Source of the DNA: Qaidamihabitans albus
GTDB taxonomy: Bacteria; Actinomycetota; Actinomycetes; Mycobacteriales; Pseudonocardiaceae
NCBI RefSeq assembly: GCF_016464705.1
Contig: NZ_JAEHOB010000010.1
Span: forward strand, 124,001 to 188,000
Direction: 5' to 3'
Length of the DNA: 64,000 bases
A program made the translations under genes and the position numbers. This document shows, piece by piece, positions 7,662-16,981 of this stretch. The notes under the pieces were generated by a model. That model was not told the origin of the DNA. It searched no databases and saw only the letters and a list, made by a program, of their open reading frames with translations. Position 1 is the first letter of the stretch. The number at the start of each line of letters is the position of its first letter.

Positions 7662-8435
7662 TCAGCTCGCCGGATCCGGCCGCCCGCGCAACAGCAGCGC
7701 GGCCATCGCCCCGGCCAGCAGCACCGCCGCGGGCAGCAGCAACGTGAGCGGCTCGAATCTCGCGGCGGCCGCTGCGAGCAGGAAACCCGCCGTCACCACG
7801 GCGAGCAGTACACTGCGCTCCAGCCAGGCCAGCACGGTCAACCCGGCCACCACCGTCGGCACCAGAGGGGAGTCCGGCAGCGCCGGCACGGCCACGATCA
7901 GCAGGGTCACCGAGAGCACGGTGCCGCTCGTGGCGGCGGCGATCCGCCGCCACCTGCCGCGGCTGAAGTACGCCAACACCCCGAAGCACACCCCCAGCAG
8001 CAGGAGCGGAAGGGCGAGCGCCCGGGCGAGGCGGCCGCTTTCCAGCAGCGTGTCGGCGCCGTCCAGGACGACGTAACCGGCGATCACCGCGAGAACGCCG
8101 CCCCCGGTAACCAGCATCAACCGCCGCGACCGCACCGGCGTGCCCGCCCGCCGCGCCCGCCAGGCGTACCAGGCCACCGTGACGAGGAACAGCGCGAGAA
8201 CACCCGACAGCTCGCCCCAGGCGACCGGCGGAGGTGGCTCCAGGCTCTCGTACTCCGAGAAGGGCACGCCCCGCACGGCGACCAGGAACTGGTCCACACC
8301 CGCGTTCACGTACGCCGGGGGCGGTGCGTAGGCGAACCAGCCCCCGCCGGCGTTCATCGCGAAGGTCAGGATGCCCAGCAGGACGAAGCCTGTCAGTGCC
8401 AGCGGAAACCAGAACTCGTAGCGCCCGATCCGCAC
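7662..8435 (-). CDS. Hypothetical polytopic membrane protein
   Basis: 257 residues with about seven hydrophobic segments (near 9-28, 75-92, 105-122, 138-155, 168-188, 190-215, 225-245). An early loop has a Pro-rich sequence (YAPPPAYVNAG) and a later one EPPPPVAW. It ends 8 bases upstream of lspA in the same direction and may be its operon mate. I do not recognise the family and see no catalytic signature. Confidence 0.65.
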   Translation of the reverse strand: MRIGRYEFWFPLALTGFVLLGILTFAMNAGGGWFAYAPPPAYVNAGVDQFLVAVRGVPFSEYESLEPPPPVAWGELSGVLALFLVTVAWYAWRARRAGTPVRSRRLMLVTGGGVLAVIAGYVVLDGADTLLESGRLARALALPLLLLGVCFGVLAYFSRGRWRRIAAATSGTVLSVTLLIVAVPALPDSPLVPTVVAGLTVLAWLERSVLLAVVTAGFLLAAAAARFEPLTLLLPAAVLLAGAMAALLLRGRPDPAS

Positions 8436-8484
8436 CCCCAGCTCCTTTCGCCGCGGCCAGGGTAGCGACGGCTCGGCCGCCCGG

Positions 8485-9963
8485 TCAGCCGCCCCGCTCG
8501 CCCCGCCACCTGGCGAGCGGGCCCGCGCGGTCGACGGCGCGGAGCCGGCGTTCCGTCGCGTCCCGCACGCGCTGGGTCGTCACCACGAGCAACTGGTCGT
8601 ACTCCTGCAGCCGGGTGGTGTCCTGCGGGGTGAACCCCTTGCCCTCCCGGACGACGAGGCTGACCCCCGAACCGGCGGGCAGCCGCAGCTCCGCCAGGTA
8701 CACGCCGTGCAGCCGCGAACCCCGCTGGATCCGCACCTGGAGGAGTTCGGCGTCAAGCTCGTCCAGCGGCGCGGCGTCGACCTGCACCTCGGTCGGCTCG
8801 GAAGCCGAGGTCAGGCGGAACACCCTTGCCAGCGGTCCCAACAGCGCCCCCTGCAGCAGCGTGAACACGATGACGAGCACGAACACGGCGTCCACCAGCC
8901 GCTGCGCACCGGGCAGGCCCTGGGCGAGCGGGATCGTCGCGAGCACGATCGGCACCGCCCCGCGCAGCCCTGCCCACGACAGGAACACCTGTTCACGCCA
9001 CGGAACACGGAACGGCGCCGTGGACAACAGCACGGCCACGGGGCGCGCAAGCAGCAGCACCACCGCACCGGCGATGAGGCCGGGCACCACGGCGTGCAGC
9101 AGCCGCCCCGGCGAGGCGAACATGCCGAGCAGCACGAACAGGCCGATCTGGGCGATCCAGCCCAGCCCTTCGGCGAAGGACAACGTGTCCGAGCGGTGCG
9201 GCAACCGGGTGTTGCCGAGCACCACGCCGGCGATGTAGGTGGCCAGCAGGCCCGAGGCGGACGCGAGTTGCCCGGCCGAGTAGGCGGCGACGCAGACAGC
9301 CACGGTCGCCAGCGGGTAGAGCCCGGTGGCGGGCAGCGCGGCCCGGCGCAGCATCTCCGAGCCGAGCCTGCCGAGCACCGCGCCGATCACCGCGCCCGCG
9401 GCGAGCTGGTACACCACCACCAGCGGCAGGCTCCAGTCCACAGTGGCCCCGCTGGCGAGCAGTACCACGGCGATGTAGGTTGGCGCGTCGTTCAGGCCGG
9501 ACTCCAGCTCCAGCGTCCCGGCGAGCCGCCTGCCGATGCCGGACGTGCGCAGCACCGAGAACACCGCCGCCGCGTCGGTGGAGGCGAGCACCGCACCCCA
9601 GAGCAGCGCCGCGCGCCACTCCAGGCCGAGCAGCCAGTGCAGCGCCGCCCCGGTGATCGCGATCGTCACCGCGACAGCCACTGTGGACAGAGCGATTCCC
9701 GGGCCGAGAGCGGGTTTCACGACCGGCCACCGCGTGGTCAGCCCGCCCTCGGTGAGGATCATCACCAGTGCGGCGAGGCCCAGTCCCTGCGTGAGGGTGG
9801 GGTTGTCGAACTCGACGCCGAGGCCGGCCTCCCCGATGAAGACACCGATCGCGAGGTACAGCAGCAGCGAGGGCAGCCCGAGCCGGATCGAGACGCGCAC
9901 GGCGAGCACCGAGGCGAGCAGGACGGCGGCACCCGCTCCCAGGATGATCGGAAGGTCGTCCAC
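8485..9963 (-). CDS. CPA1-type potassium/proton antiporter with RCK-C domain
   Basis: 492 residues. The first ~385 form a CPA1 sodium(potassium)/proton exchanger core of 12-13 helices, with the conserved LEWRAALLWGAVLASTDAAAVF and GLNDAPTYIAVVLL segments that hold the ion-site aspartates. The C-terminal ~90 residues (ELDAELLQVRIQRGSRL, then YDQLLVVT) are a TrkA-C/RCK-C type regulatory domain, as in NhaP2/CvrA proteins. Located in the cytoplasmic membrane; a role in K+ or pH balance is inferred from the family. Confidence 0.9.
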   Translation of the reverse strand: MDDLPIILGAGAAVLLASVLAVRVSIRLGLPSLLLYLAIGVFIGEAGLGVEFDNPTLTQGLGLAALVMILTEGGLTTRWPVVKPALGPGIALSTVAVAVTIAITGAALHWLLGLEWRAALLWGAVLASTDAAAVFSVLRTSGIGRRLAGTLELESGLNDAPTYIAVVLLASGATVDWSLPLVVVYQLAAGAVIGAVLGRLGSEMLRRAALPATGLYPLATVAVCVAAYSAGQLASASGLLATYIAGVVLGNTRLPHRSDTLSFAEGLGWIAQIGLFVLLGMFASPGRLLHAVVPGLIAGAVVLLLARPVAVLLSTAPFRVPWREQVFLSWAGLRGAVPIVLATIPLAQGLPGAQRLVDAVFVLVIVFTLLQGALLGPLARVFRLTSASEPTEVQVDAAPLDELDAELLQVRIQRGSRLHGVYLAELRLPAGSGVSLVVREGKGFTPQDTTRLQEYDQLLVVTTQRVRDATERRLRAVDRAGPLARWRGERGG

Positions 9964-10048
9964 TCACACCTCCCGTCCCGCCCGGTTGTCGTGGCACCAC
10001 AATAGAGAAGGCCACGTGCCCCGCCGGGCAGCGACTCCTGGCGCGCGG

Positions 10049-10339
10049 TCAATGTGACCGGAGCAACGACGCCAGCCGCTCGGGAGTCTCCGGGGGCGCG
10101 TCGTCCAGCTCGACCACCTTGTCCCGCGCGCGTCGTCCCTTCACCACAACGAGATCACGGGCACGCACGGACAGCGCACCGGCGAGCACCCGGCACACCG
10201 CGTCGTTCGCCTTGCCGTCCACCGCCGGAGCCCGGACCGCCACGACGAGGGCGGCACCCAGCGCGCCGTCCCAGCGCCCGCCGACGGCGTCCCGCTTGGC
10301 GCCCGGCTTCACCCGGACGGCGAACCGCAGCGCGCTCAT
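10049..10339 (-). CDS. DUF167 (YggU family) protein
   Basis: 96 residues, the usual size of YggU-like proteins, with the family core RVKPGAKRDAVGG, AVDGKANDAVCRVLA and VVVKGRRARDKVVEL. Cytoplasmic, function unknown. The ATG at 10339 follows CGGTGAGCTC; the frame extends 21 codons upstream, but that part is not family-like and would overlap the promoter of the divergent TetR gene. Confidence 0.88.
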   Translation of the reverse strand: MSALRFAVRVKPGAKRDAVGGRWDGALGAALVVAVRAPAVDGKANDAVCRVLAGALSVRARDLVVVKGRRARDKVVELDDAPPETPERLASLLRSH

Positions 10340-10390
10340 GAGCTCACCGTAACCGATCCGGTTGCGCGGGTCCGGCGCCGAAGATATTCT

Positions 10391-10402
10391 TTGATCGATC
10401 AA
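10391..10402. promoter_or_regulatory. Perfect palindrome, candidate TetR operator
   Basis: TTGATCGATCAA, a 12-bp perfect palindrome continued by a partly repeated TCAGTTAA, lies 25 bases before the GTG start of the TetR regulator and between it and the divergent DUF167 gene. AT-rich sequence just upstream (AAGATATTCT) could be a -10 region. Position and symmetry suit autoregulation; not tested. Confidence 0.5.
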
Positions 10403-10426
10403 TCAGTTAATGAAAGGGCGAGAGCG

Positions 10427-11050
10427 GTGGCGCGGACCGTGGACGCCGAACAGGCGGCGCGGCGGCGGGAGGCGATCACGCTCGCCGCGGCCCGGTTGTT
10501 CGCGACACAGGGGTTCGAGCAGACGACCGTCGCGGACATCGCCCGGTCGGTGGACCTCAGCGCCGGCAGCGTCTTCTACTACTTCCCCGACAAGCGGGCG
10601 GTGTTCCGGGCGGTGTTCGAGCGGGATCTGCCCCTTTCGAGAGAGCTCGTCGCCCGTTTCGCCGACGCCGAGCGGCCGGTGGCGGCGGTCCTCGAGTTCG
10701 TCGCCGAACTCGCCGCCGACGCCCGCGACCCGAGCGCCTCCGGCCTGCTGGTCGAGCTGCTGCGGCAGGCGGGCCGTGATCCCGAGCTGGTCGCCGTCGT
10801 CACCCGCAACGCCCGGATCGTGCGGGAGGGCCTCGCCGGACTGATCGCCCGCGGCATCGCCGACGGAGCGGTCGACGCGGCACTCGACCCGGACGAGGCG
10901 GCCGCCTGGATCCAGACGATCGTCGACGCCGTCTACCTCAACGCCGATCCGGCTCGCGACCCAGCACCCGCGCTCCGGCGCACCGTCGAGCGCTACCTGA
11001 GACCACGACCGGAGGACACAGGGGGAAGTGATGGGAACGAGGACGGATGA
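10427..11050 (+). CDS. TetR/AcrR family transcriptional regulator
   Basis: 207 residues from the GTG at 10427, which follows AAGGGCGAGAGCG. The N-terminal helix-turn-helix domain (about 14-60) shows the standard TetR pattern: AARLFATQGFEQTTVADIAR, then LSAGSVFYYFPDKRAVFRAV. The remainder is a helical ligand-binding and dimer domain. It probably represses itself and the overlapping downstream gene through the palindrome at 10391-10402. The ligand is unknown. Confidence 0.9.
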   Translation: MARTVDAEQAARRREAITLAAARLFATQGFEQTTVADIARSVDLSAGSVFYYFPDKRAVFRAVFERDLPLSRELVARFADAERPVAAVLEFVAELAADARDPSASGLLVELLRQAGRDPELVAVVTRNARIVREGLAGLIARGIADGAVDAALDPDEAAAWIQTIVDAVYLNADPARDPAPALRRTVERYLRPRPEDTGGSDGNEDG

Positions 11051-11728
11051 CGACACCGTCACGGTGACGATGCCCGTGAGGTGGCTGTGGCTGCTCCGGA
11101 TCGGCGGCGCCGCACTCGGCTTCGGCGCGGGCTTCGGCGTCGCGCCGCTCGCGAACTGGCTCGTGGACCTCACCGGTTCGGCCCCGGTCCGCTCCGGCTC
11201 GCCGCGCAGCTGCCGACGGTGTGGGCGGTGCCCGTGCTGACGGTCGCAGGCGCCGTGGCGGGTATGTGGCTGGCGTCGGTCGCCCGCGGGGAGAGCCCCG
11301 CCGTGACGGTGCACCGCGACCACATCGGCATCGACGAGGGCGGCGCCGGGCTGCATCTGCGCCGCGACCGGGTCGGCGCGGTGTTCACCGACGGGCGGGA
11401 CCTCGTCGTCCTCGACCACGGCGGAGGCGAGCTCACCCGCGCCCGCGCGATCGACCTGCCTGCCACCCGGCTGCGCGAGGCTTTCGAGCGCTTCGCCTAC
11501 CCGTGGCGCGGGACGTCCGATCCGCACGAGGCCGACTTCGCCCGCTGGGTCGACGGCAGCCCGGACCTCGACGAGAGCACCCACGCGCTGCTGCGGACCC
11601 GCAAACGGGCCCTGGCGGACAAACAGAGCGGGGCCGCGGAGAACGCGCTGGACGCGTTGCGCGCGCGAGGGCTCGCCGTCCGGGACAGGGACGGGGCGCA
11701 GCAGTACCGCCACACCGGCTCACGGTGA
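11031..11728 (+). pseudogene. YqeB-like membrane protein with a one-base frameshift
   Basis: The gene starts at ATG 11031, overlapping the TetR stop and preceded by AGGGGGAAGTG. The first frame encodes a first membrane segment (LLRIGGAALGFGAGFGVAPL) up to about 11190, then runs out of family-like sequence and stops at 11240. The following frame continues with LRLAAQLPTVWAVPVLTVAG, a second membrane segment, a PH-like region and a C-terminal regulatory part to the stop at 11728. Adding one G in the CCCCGG run at about 11184-11192 would rejoin the two into one ~232-residue protein. Either the gene is broken or the read has an error. Confidence 0.7.
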
Positions 11729-11750
11729 ACCGCGGCCTGTCCGGCGCGGC

Positions 11751-13361
11751 TCAGCCGGGCAGGCCGCTCAGGAAGGCCGCCGTGGCGTCCACCGCGGGCG
11801 CGGACGTGCCCGAGCCCTGGACGAGGACCGCGAAGGCGACGTCGCCACGGAACCCAGCGAACCAGCCGTGCGCCTGGGTGGGGTCGGGCAGCTGCGCCGT
11901 TCCCGTCTTGCCGTGGACGTCACCGAGTCCGTTCAGTGCCGTAGCCGTGCCGCTGGTGACGACCTCCCGCATCATCGGCCGGAGCTGGTCGAGGACGGCC
12001 TGCGACGGCGGCTCGTAGCCGACGTTGACGGCGGTGTCGAGGTCGCGCCACAGGCGGGGGGTGACGGCCGTGCCGTTCGCGACGGTCGCCGCCATCAGCG
12101 CCACCCCGAACGGGCTGGCCTGCACCTTTCCCTGTCCGATGCCGTCCTCGAGGCGCTGCACGGGACTCGGTGCGGGAGCCACGCCGCCGGCCTCGGTGGT
12201 CAGGCCGGGGATGCCGAAGTCGGCGTTGAGCCCGAGCCGGTCGGCCGCGCGGGCGAGGGCGTCGGCCGGCAGATCAGCCGCGAGCCGCGCGAACGTTGTG
12301 TTACACGAATGGGCGAACGCCGTGTGCAGCGACACGGAGCCGAGGTCGAACTCGTCGTCGTTCGGGATCGTCCTGGTACCGATCCGCGCCGTGCCAGGGC
12401 ATGGCAGCACTGTGCCCGGACCGACGCCGCCCTGCCCGAGTACCGCCGTAGCCGTGGCGATCTTGAACGTCGAGCCGGGTGCGTACAGCCCGATCAGCGC
12501 ATCGGGGGCTGCGCCGGCGGCGGCGTTCTGCGCGACGGCGAGAATGTCGCCGCTCGACGGCTGCAACGCCACCAGCAGGGCCGGCGCGCCGACGCCGTCC
12601 ACGGCGGACTGCGCCGCGCGCTGCGCGGGGCCGTCGAGGGTGGCGATCAGCGGTTCGGCTTCGGCAGGCGGGGTGCCGTGCAGGGTCTTCAGCTCGTTGC
12701 CTGCCTCGTCGGCGAGCGTGACCGACCAGTCGTCGTCGGCCTGCTCCGCGGCGACGCGGCCCATCGCGGGCAGCAGGATCGGCGCCCCGGCATCTGCGGC
12801 GGCGACCGGGCCGTCCGCCTGCCAGGTCAGCAGTGCCCGCCCCTGCCGGTCGAGCACGGCTGGGCTGCCCGCGCGGGTGCGCAGCAGCAGGCTCTGGCCG
12901 GTTTGGAGCTCAGGATGGATCAATGCCGGGCTCCAGTGCACGGCCCAGCCGCGCTCGTCCCGGCGGAGCCCGACCGCCGTGTCGTACGTCCACGAACGTC
13001 CCTTGCCGAGAGTCCAGGTGAGCGTGGCGGTGCCGTCCACCCGCTCGGCGTCCGGTGCGATCTCCGGCAGCGGGGCCAGCGCGGCCTCCACGCGGTCCGC
13101 CTCCAGCCCGGCGGGCGCGTCGGCGAGCGCGGAACGCGCGGCGGCGGGATCGTCGGTGAGCGCCGCGGCCGCGGCGAGGTCACCCCGCGCGAACGCGGCG
13201 AGGTAGTCGGCCGCGACAGCGCCCGGTCCCCTGACCTCCTGCCTCCGCGGCTCCGTGCCCGGGCTCGGCCCGCCCCACAGCACGACGGCCGCGGCCGCGA
13301 CGATCGCCACCACGGCCAGCGCCGCCGAGCCCAGGATCCAGCGTCTCGCACCCACCCGCAT
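11751..13361 (-). CDS. Class B penicillin-binding protein with MecA-N-like domain
   Basis: 536 residues: a single N-terminal membrane anchor (about 10-30), an NTF2-like MecA_N domain (about 45-145; GAVAADYLAAFARGDL), a dimerisation region, and a transpeptidase domain with SxxK at Ser297-Lys300 (STFK), SCN at 352-354 and KTG at 485-487. It cross-links peptidoglycan outside the membrane. It resembles the M. tuberculosis Rv2864c type rather than FtsI. GGGGGTAGTGG precedes the ATG. It lies downstream of ileS in the same direction with a palindromic element between them. Confidence 0.88.
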   Translation of the reverse strand: MRVGARRWILGSAALAVVAIVAAAAVVLWGGPSPGTEPRRQEVRGPGAVAADYLAAFARGDLAAAAALTDDPAAARSALADAPAGLEADRVEAALAPLPEIAPDAERVDGTATLTWTLGKGRSWTYDTAVGLRRDERGWAVHWSPALIHPELQTGQSLLLRTRAGSPAVLDRQGRALLTWQADGPVAAADAGAPILLPAMGRVAAEQADDDWSVTLADEAGNELKTLHGTPPAEAEPLIATLDGPAQRAAQSAVDGVGAPALLVALQPSSGDILAVAQNAAAGAAPDALIGLYAPGSTFKIATATAVLGQGGVGPGTVLPCPGTARIGTRTIPNDDEFDLGSVSLHTAFAHSCNTTFARLAADLPADALARAADRLGLNADFGIPGLTTEAGGVAPAPSPVQRLEDGIGQGKVQASPFGVALMAATVANGTAVTPRLWRDLDTAVNVGYEPPSQAVLDQLRPMMREVVTSGTATALNGLGDVHGKTGTAQLPDPTQAHGWFAGFRGDVAFAVLVQGSGTSAPAVDATAAFLSGLPG

Positions 13362-13379
13362 CCACTACCCCCAGTCAAG

Positions 13380-13425
13380 CTCGTGAGTGCGCACCCGAGT
13401 TCTAACTCGGGTGCGCACTCACGAG
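13380..13425. repeat. Dispersed palindrome, copy 2
   Basis: The most symmetrical copy: two perfect 22-bp arms (13380-13401 and 13404-13425) around a 2-base loop. Both CTCGTGAGTG and the CGAGTT core are inside the arms. The final serine codon and TGA stop of ileS are part of the right arm. It lies between ileS and the penicillin-binding protein gene, both reading leftward, so in RNA it would form a long hairpin right at the ileS stop. Confidence 0.88.
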
Positions 13426-16400
13426 GCGGCCACGGCCACGGTGACCTTGACGCCGTCACCGACCGCGCCGGTGAAACCGTTCGGTACCGCACCATAGAAC
13501 ACCCCGGTGGCGAGTGTCTCGGCCGCCAGGAACTGCTCGTGCGCCCTGGCCGCGGCGACGACGTCGTCCGGCGCGTCCACGGTGAGCGTGATCCGGTCGG
13601 CGACGTCCAGCGCCGCGTCCCGCCGTGCCTGCTGCACCACCCGCACCAGGTCCCTGGCCATGCCCTCGGTGGCGAGCTCGGGCGTGACCTCGGTGTCCAG
13701 CAGCACCAGCCCCGAACCGCCCGGCAGCTCCGCGGCCGCGCCGGTGTCCTTGGCGACCAGGCGCCGCTCGTACTCGCCCTCGCGCAGCTCGATCCCGGCG
13801 GCGACGACGGCGCCCTCCGGCGAGGTCGACCACTCCCCCGCCTTGACGGCCTTGATCACCCGCTGCACGTCCTTGCCCAGCCGCGGCCCGGCCGCCCTCG
13901 CGTTCACCACGACCTCGAAGCCGCCGTGCGCCGCGACGTCGGTGGTCAGCTCCACCGACTTCACGTTCACCTCGTCGCGGATGACGTCGGTGAACGGCCG
14001 CAACGCCTCCGCGTCCTCCGCCGCCACCAGCAGCCGCGCCAGCGGCAGCCGCACCCGCAGCTTGCCCGCCTTGCGCAGCGACAACGCCGACGAGCACACC
14101 TGGCGCACCCGGTCCATCGCGGTGACCAGCGCGGCGTCCGCGGGCAGCTCGCCCCGTGCCCCCGCCGAGGGCCAGTCCGCGAGGTGCACCGACCGGCCGC
14201 CGGTCAGCCCGCGCCACACCACCTCCGTGGTCAGCGGCAGCAGCGGCGCCGCCACCCGGCACACCACCTCCAGCACCGTGTGCAGCGTGTCGATGGCGTC
14301 CTGCTCGCCCGCCCAGAAGCGGTCCCGCGACCGGCGCACGTACCAGTTGGTGAGGACCTCCAGGAACTCCCGCACGGTCGCGCAGGCGCCGGCGACGTCG
14401 TAGGTGTCCAGCGCGTGCTGCACATCGGTCACCAGCTCGTGCGTCTTGGCGAGGACGTAGCGGTCGAGCACATGCGCGGAGTCGGTGCGGACGTGTCCCT
14501 CGACGCCCTCCGCGCCCGCGTACAGCGCGAGGAAGTAGTAGGAGTTCCACAGCGGCAGCACGGCCTGGCGCACCGCGTCGCGGATGCCCTTGTCGGTGAC
14601 GATCAGGTTCCCGCCGCGCAGGATCGGGCTGGCCATCAGGTACCAGCGCATCGCGTCGGAGCCGTCCCGGTCGAACACCTCGGTGACGTCCGGGTAGTTG
14701 CGCAGCGACTTCGACATCTTCTGCCCGTCGGAACCGAGCACGATGCCGTGCGACACGCACGTCCGGAACGCGGGCCGGTCGAACAGCGCCGTCGCGAGCA
14801 CGTGCAGCGTGTAGAACCAGCCCCGGGTCTGCCCGATGTACTCGACGATGAAGTCACCCGGGTAGTGGTGCTCGAACCAGTCCGCGTTCTCGAACGGGTA
14901 ATGCACCTGGGCGTAGGGCATCGAACCGGAGTCGAACCAGACGTCGAGCACCTCCGGCACGCGGCGCATCGTCGACGCACCCGTCGGGTCGTCCGGGTTG
15001 GGCCTGGTCAGCTCGTCGATGTGCGGCCGGTGCAGGTCCGCGGGCCGCACGCCGAAGTCGCGCTCCAGCTCGTCCAGCGATCCGTAGACGTCCGTACGCG
15101 GGTACCGCGGGTCGTCGGAGACCCACACCGGGATCGGCGTGCCCCAGTAGCGGTTGCGGGAGATCGACCAGTCCCTGGCGTTCTCCAGCCACTTTCCGAA
15201 CTGGCCGTCCTTCACGTGCTCGGGGTACCAGGTGATCTGCTGGTTGAGCTCGACCATCCGGTCCTTGAACTCGCTCACCGCGACGAACCAGGACGACACC
15301 GCCCGGTAGATCAGCGGGTTGCGGCAGCGCCAGCAGTGCGGGTACGAGTGCTCGTAGGTCTCGTGCCGGAGCAGGATCGCGCCCTGCCGCCCGGCGGAGC
15401 CAGTGCCGTTCTTCAGGTCCCGGATGATGTTCGCGTTGGCGTCGAAGACGTTCTGCCCCGCGTAGTCCGGCACCTGCGAGTCGAAGCGCCCCTTCGAGTC
15501 GACCGGCGTCACCGGTGCGATGTGCGCGGCGTCGGTGACGGCCTTGTCCTCCTCACCGTAGGCGGGAGCGATGTGCACGATTCCGGTGCCGTCGTCGGTG
15601 GTCACGTAGTCGGCCGCCAGGACGCGGTGGGCGTTCTCCTGGCCGGCGAAGTACGGGAAGGGCGGCGCGTACCGCGTGCCGAGCAGGTCGGTGCCCTTGA
15701 ACCGCGCCACCACCGGCGGCTGCTCGCCCAGCTCCCTGGCGTACGCGGCGACCCGGGCCTCGGCGAGCAGGTAGCGGTGCCCGCCCGCCTCGACGAGCAC
15801 GTAGTCGACGTCCGGATGCACGGCGGTGGCCAGGTTGGACGGCACCGTCCACGGCGTGGTGGTCCAGATCAGCAGGTGAGCGCCGTTCAGCTCGGAGAGC
15901 GGGCCGTCGTTGCCCTCGGCGCGGAAGCCGATGGTCACCGCCGGGTCCTGCCTGCTCTGGTAGACGTCCTCGTCCATCCGCAGCTCGTGGTTGGACAGCG
16001 GCGTCTCGTCCCGCCAGCAGTACGGCAGCACCCGGTGGCCCTCGTAGACCAGGCCCGCGTCCCAGAGCCGCTTGAAGGCCCAGATCACCGACTCCATGTA
16101 GGTGACGTCGAGCGTCTTGTAGTCGTTGTCGAAGTCCACCCAGCGGGCCTGGCGGGTGACGTAGTTCCGCCACTCGTCGGTGTAGCGCAGCACGGACTCC
16201 CGGCAGGCGTCGTTGAACGCCGCGATCCCCATCTCGTCGATCTGGGACTTGTCCGTGATGCCGAGCTGCCGCTCCGCCTCCAGCTCGGCGGGCAGGCCGT
16301 GGGTGTCCCAGCCGAACCGGCGCTCGACCCGCTTGCCGCGCATGGTCTGGTAGCGCGGGACGATGTCCTTGACGTAGCCGGTGAGCAGGTGGCCGTAGTG

Positions 16401-16604
16401 CGGCAGGCCGTTGGCGAAGGGCGGCCCGTCGTAGAAGACGTACTCGTTGCCGCCGTTCTCGCCCGCCGGGCGGGCCTCGACGGTGGCGGTGAAGGTGCGG
16501 TCGGCCTCCCAGTAGGCCAGCACGTCCTTCTCCAGCGCCGGGAACGACGGCTGGGAAGGGACCTGGTCGGCTGCCTGGTCGCCGACGGAAGCCTTGGGGT
16601 ACAT
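13419..16604 (-). CDS. ileS: Isoleucyl-tRNA synthetase
   Basis: 1061 residues, class Ia synthetase that charges tRNA-Ile. The HIGH-type motif is HYGH (in [12 protein letters not shown], near residue 60), the editing domain follows, and the KMSKS signature is in [12 protein letters not shown] near residue 620. Start ATG 16604 has GAGGAG 9 bases upstream; the frame runs 17 codons further without a site. Expression is likely controlled at translation by the T-box at 16640-16860, whose 3' end abuts this ribosome binding site. The stop codon lies in the palindromic element copy 2. Confidence 0.97.
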   Translation of the reverse strand: MYPKASVGDQAADQVPSQPSFPALEKDVLAYWEADRTFTATVEARPAGENGGNEYVFYDGPPFANGLPHYGHLLTGYVKDIVPRYQTMRGKRVERRFGWDTHGLPAELEAERQLGITDKSQIDEMGIAAFNDACRESVLRYTDEWRNYVTRQARWVDFDNDYKTLDVTYMESVIWAFKRLWDAGLVYEGHRVLPYCWRDETPLSNHELRMDEDVYQSRQDPAVTIGFRAEGNDGPLSELNGAHLLIWTTTPWTVPSNLATAVHPDVDYVLVEAGGHRYLLAEARVAAYARELGEQPPVVARFKGTDLLGTRYAPPFPYFAGQENAHRVLAADYVTTDDGTGIVHIAPAYGEEDKAVTDAAHIAPVTPVDSKGRFDSQVPDYAGQNVFDANANIIRDLKNGTGSAGRQGAILLRHETYEHSYPHCWRCRNPLIYRAVSSWFVAVSEFKDRMVELNQQITWYPEHVKDGQFGKWLENARDWSISRNRYWGTPIPVWVSDDPRYPRTDVYGSLDELERDFGVRPADLHRPHIDELTRPNPDDPTGASTMRRVPEVLDVWFDSGSMPYAQVHYPFENADWFEHHYPGDFIVEYIGQTRGWFYTLHVLATALFDRPAFRTCVSHGIVLGSDGQKMSKSLRNYPDVTEVFDRDGSDAMRWYLMASPILRGGNLIVTDKGIRDAVRQAVLPLWNSYYFLALYAGAEGVEGHVRTDSAHVLDRYVLAKTHELVTDVQHALDTYDVAGACATVREFLEVLTNWYVRRSRDRFWAGEQDAIDTLHTVLEVVCRVAAPLLPLTTEVVWRGLTGGRSVHLADWPSAGARGELPADAALVTAMDRVRQVCSSALSLRKAGKLRVRLPLARLLVAAEDAEALRPFTDVIRDEVNVKSVELTTDVAAHGGFEVVVNARAAGPRLGKDVQRVIKAVKAGEWSTSPEGAVVAAGIELREGEYERRLVAKDTGAAAELPGGSGLVLLDTEVTPELATEGMARDLVRVVQQARRDAALDVADRITLTVDAPDDVVAAARAHEQFLAAETLATGVFYGAVPNGFTGAVGDGVKVTVAVAAS

Positions 16605-16639
16605 CCGGGTGCGCTCCTCGCGGTTCGTCTCTCTCGTAC

Positions 16640-16860
16640 GGGCTCGCGAGCCCACACGGGGACGAGACGGCGCCGTTGGCGCACGTTCCGCGGTACCACC
16701 CCGCTTGCCCGCGCCAGGGCGCGAGCCTCTCGTTCAGCGGCTGTGACGGGCCGCGTCCCGTCCGGTTCTACTGAGGTGGCCGGGCCACCCGTTCTTCCGG
16801 AGGCTCCCCGGTGATGGCCGGATCGACGCCGTGTGGTTCCAGATTAACCGGCACCCGCAA
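16640..16860 (-). promoter_or_regulatory. Translational T-box riboswitch of ileS
   Basis: Reading leftward, the leader has a short specifier stem with GGCCATCACCGG; the ATC isoleucine codon is the complement of 16813-16815. Then comes the GGAAGAAC segment and further helices, and the T-box sequence TGGTACCGCGG (complement of 16688-16698), which binds the NCCA end of uncharged tRNA. A perfect GGGCTCGCGAGCCC hairpin (16640-16653) precedes the ileS ribosome binding site (complement of 16614-16619). There is no terminator before the start codon, so control of translation initiation is expected, as known for actinobacterial ileS. The 5' boundary is approximate. Confidence 0.9.
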
Positions 16861-16904
16861 TCGGATTCCGCCAGGGCCCCGGCCCTCCGCGCGGCACTGC
16901 GGCT

Positions 16905-16966
16905 GGTCACCTCTCGTGAGTGTTCGGCCGAGTTAGAACACGGCTCTTCACTCACGACCGGTGACC
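16905..16966. repeat. Dispersed palindrome, copy 3 (degenerate)
   Basis: Arms 16905-16922 and 16949-16966 match except for two positions; the central CGAGTTAGAAC is kept on one side only. It lies 15 bases downstream of the membrane protein gene ending at 16982 and just upstream of the ileS leader, both leftward. No stop codon falls within this copy. Confidence 0.75.
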
Positions 16967-16981
16967 TGCGGAAATAGCTTC

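Noticed and set aside
10391-10426. TTG at 10391 as the start of the TetR regulator
   Set aside because: It would place the start inside the palindromic operator and has no ribosome binding site; GTG 10427 follows AAGGGCGAGAGCG.
11751-13361. The class B penicillin-binding protein as the missing FtsI
   Set aside because: It has a MecA_N-like domain, lies outside the dcw order next to ileS, and resembles the Rv2864c type.
11868-16814. A 1648-codon open frame on the plus strand opposite the penicillin-binding protein and ileS genes
   Set aside because: It is the antisense frame of strongly conserved genes in very GC-rich DNA; it has no family resemblance and no ribosome binding site.
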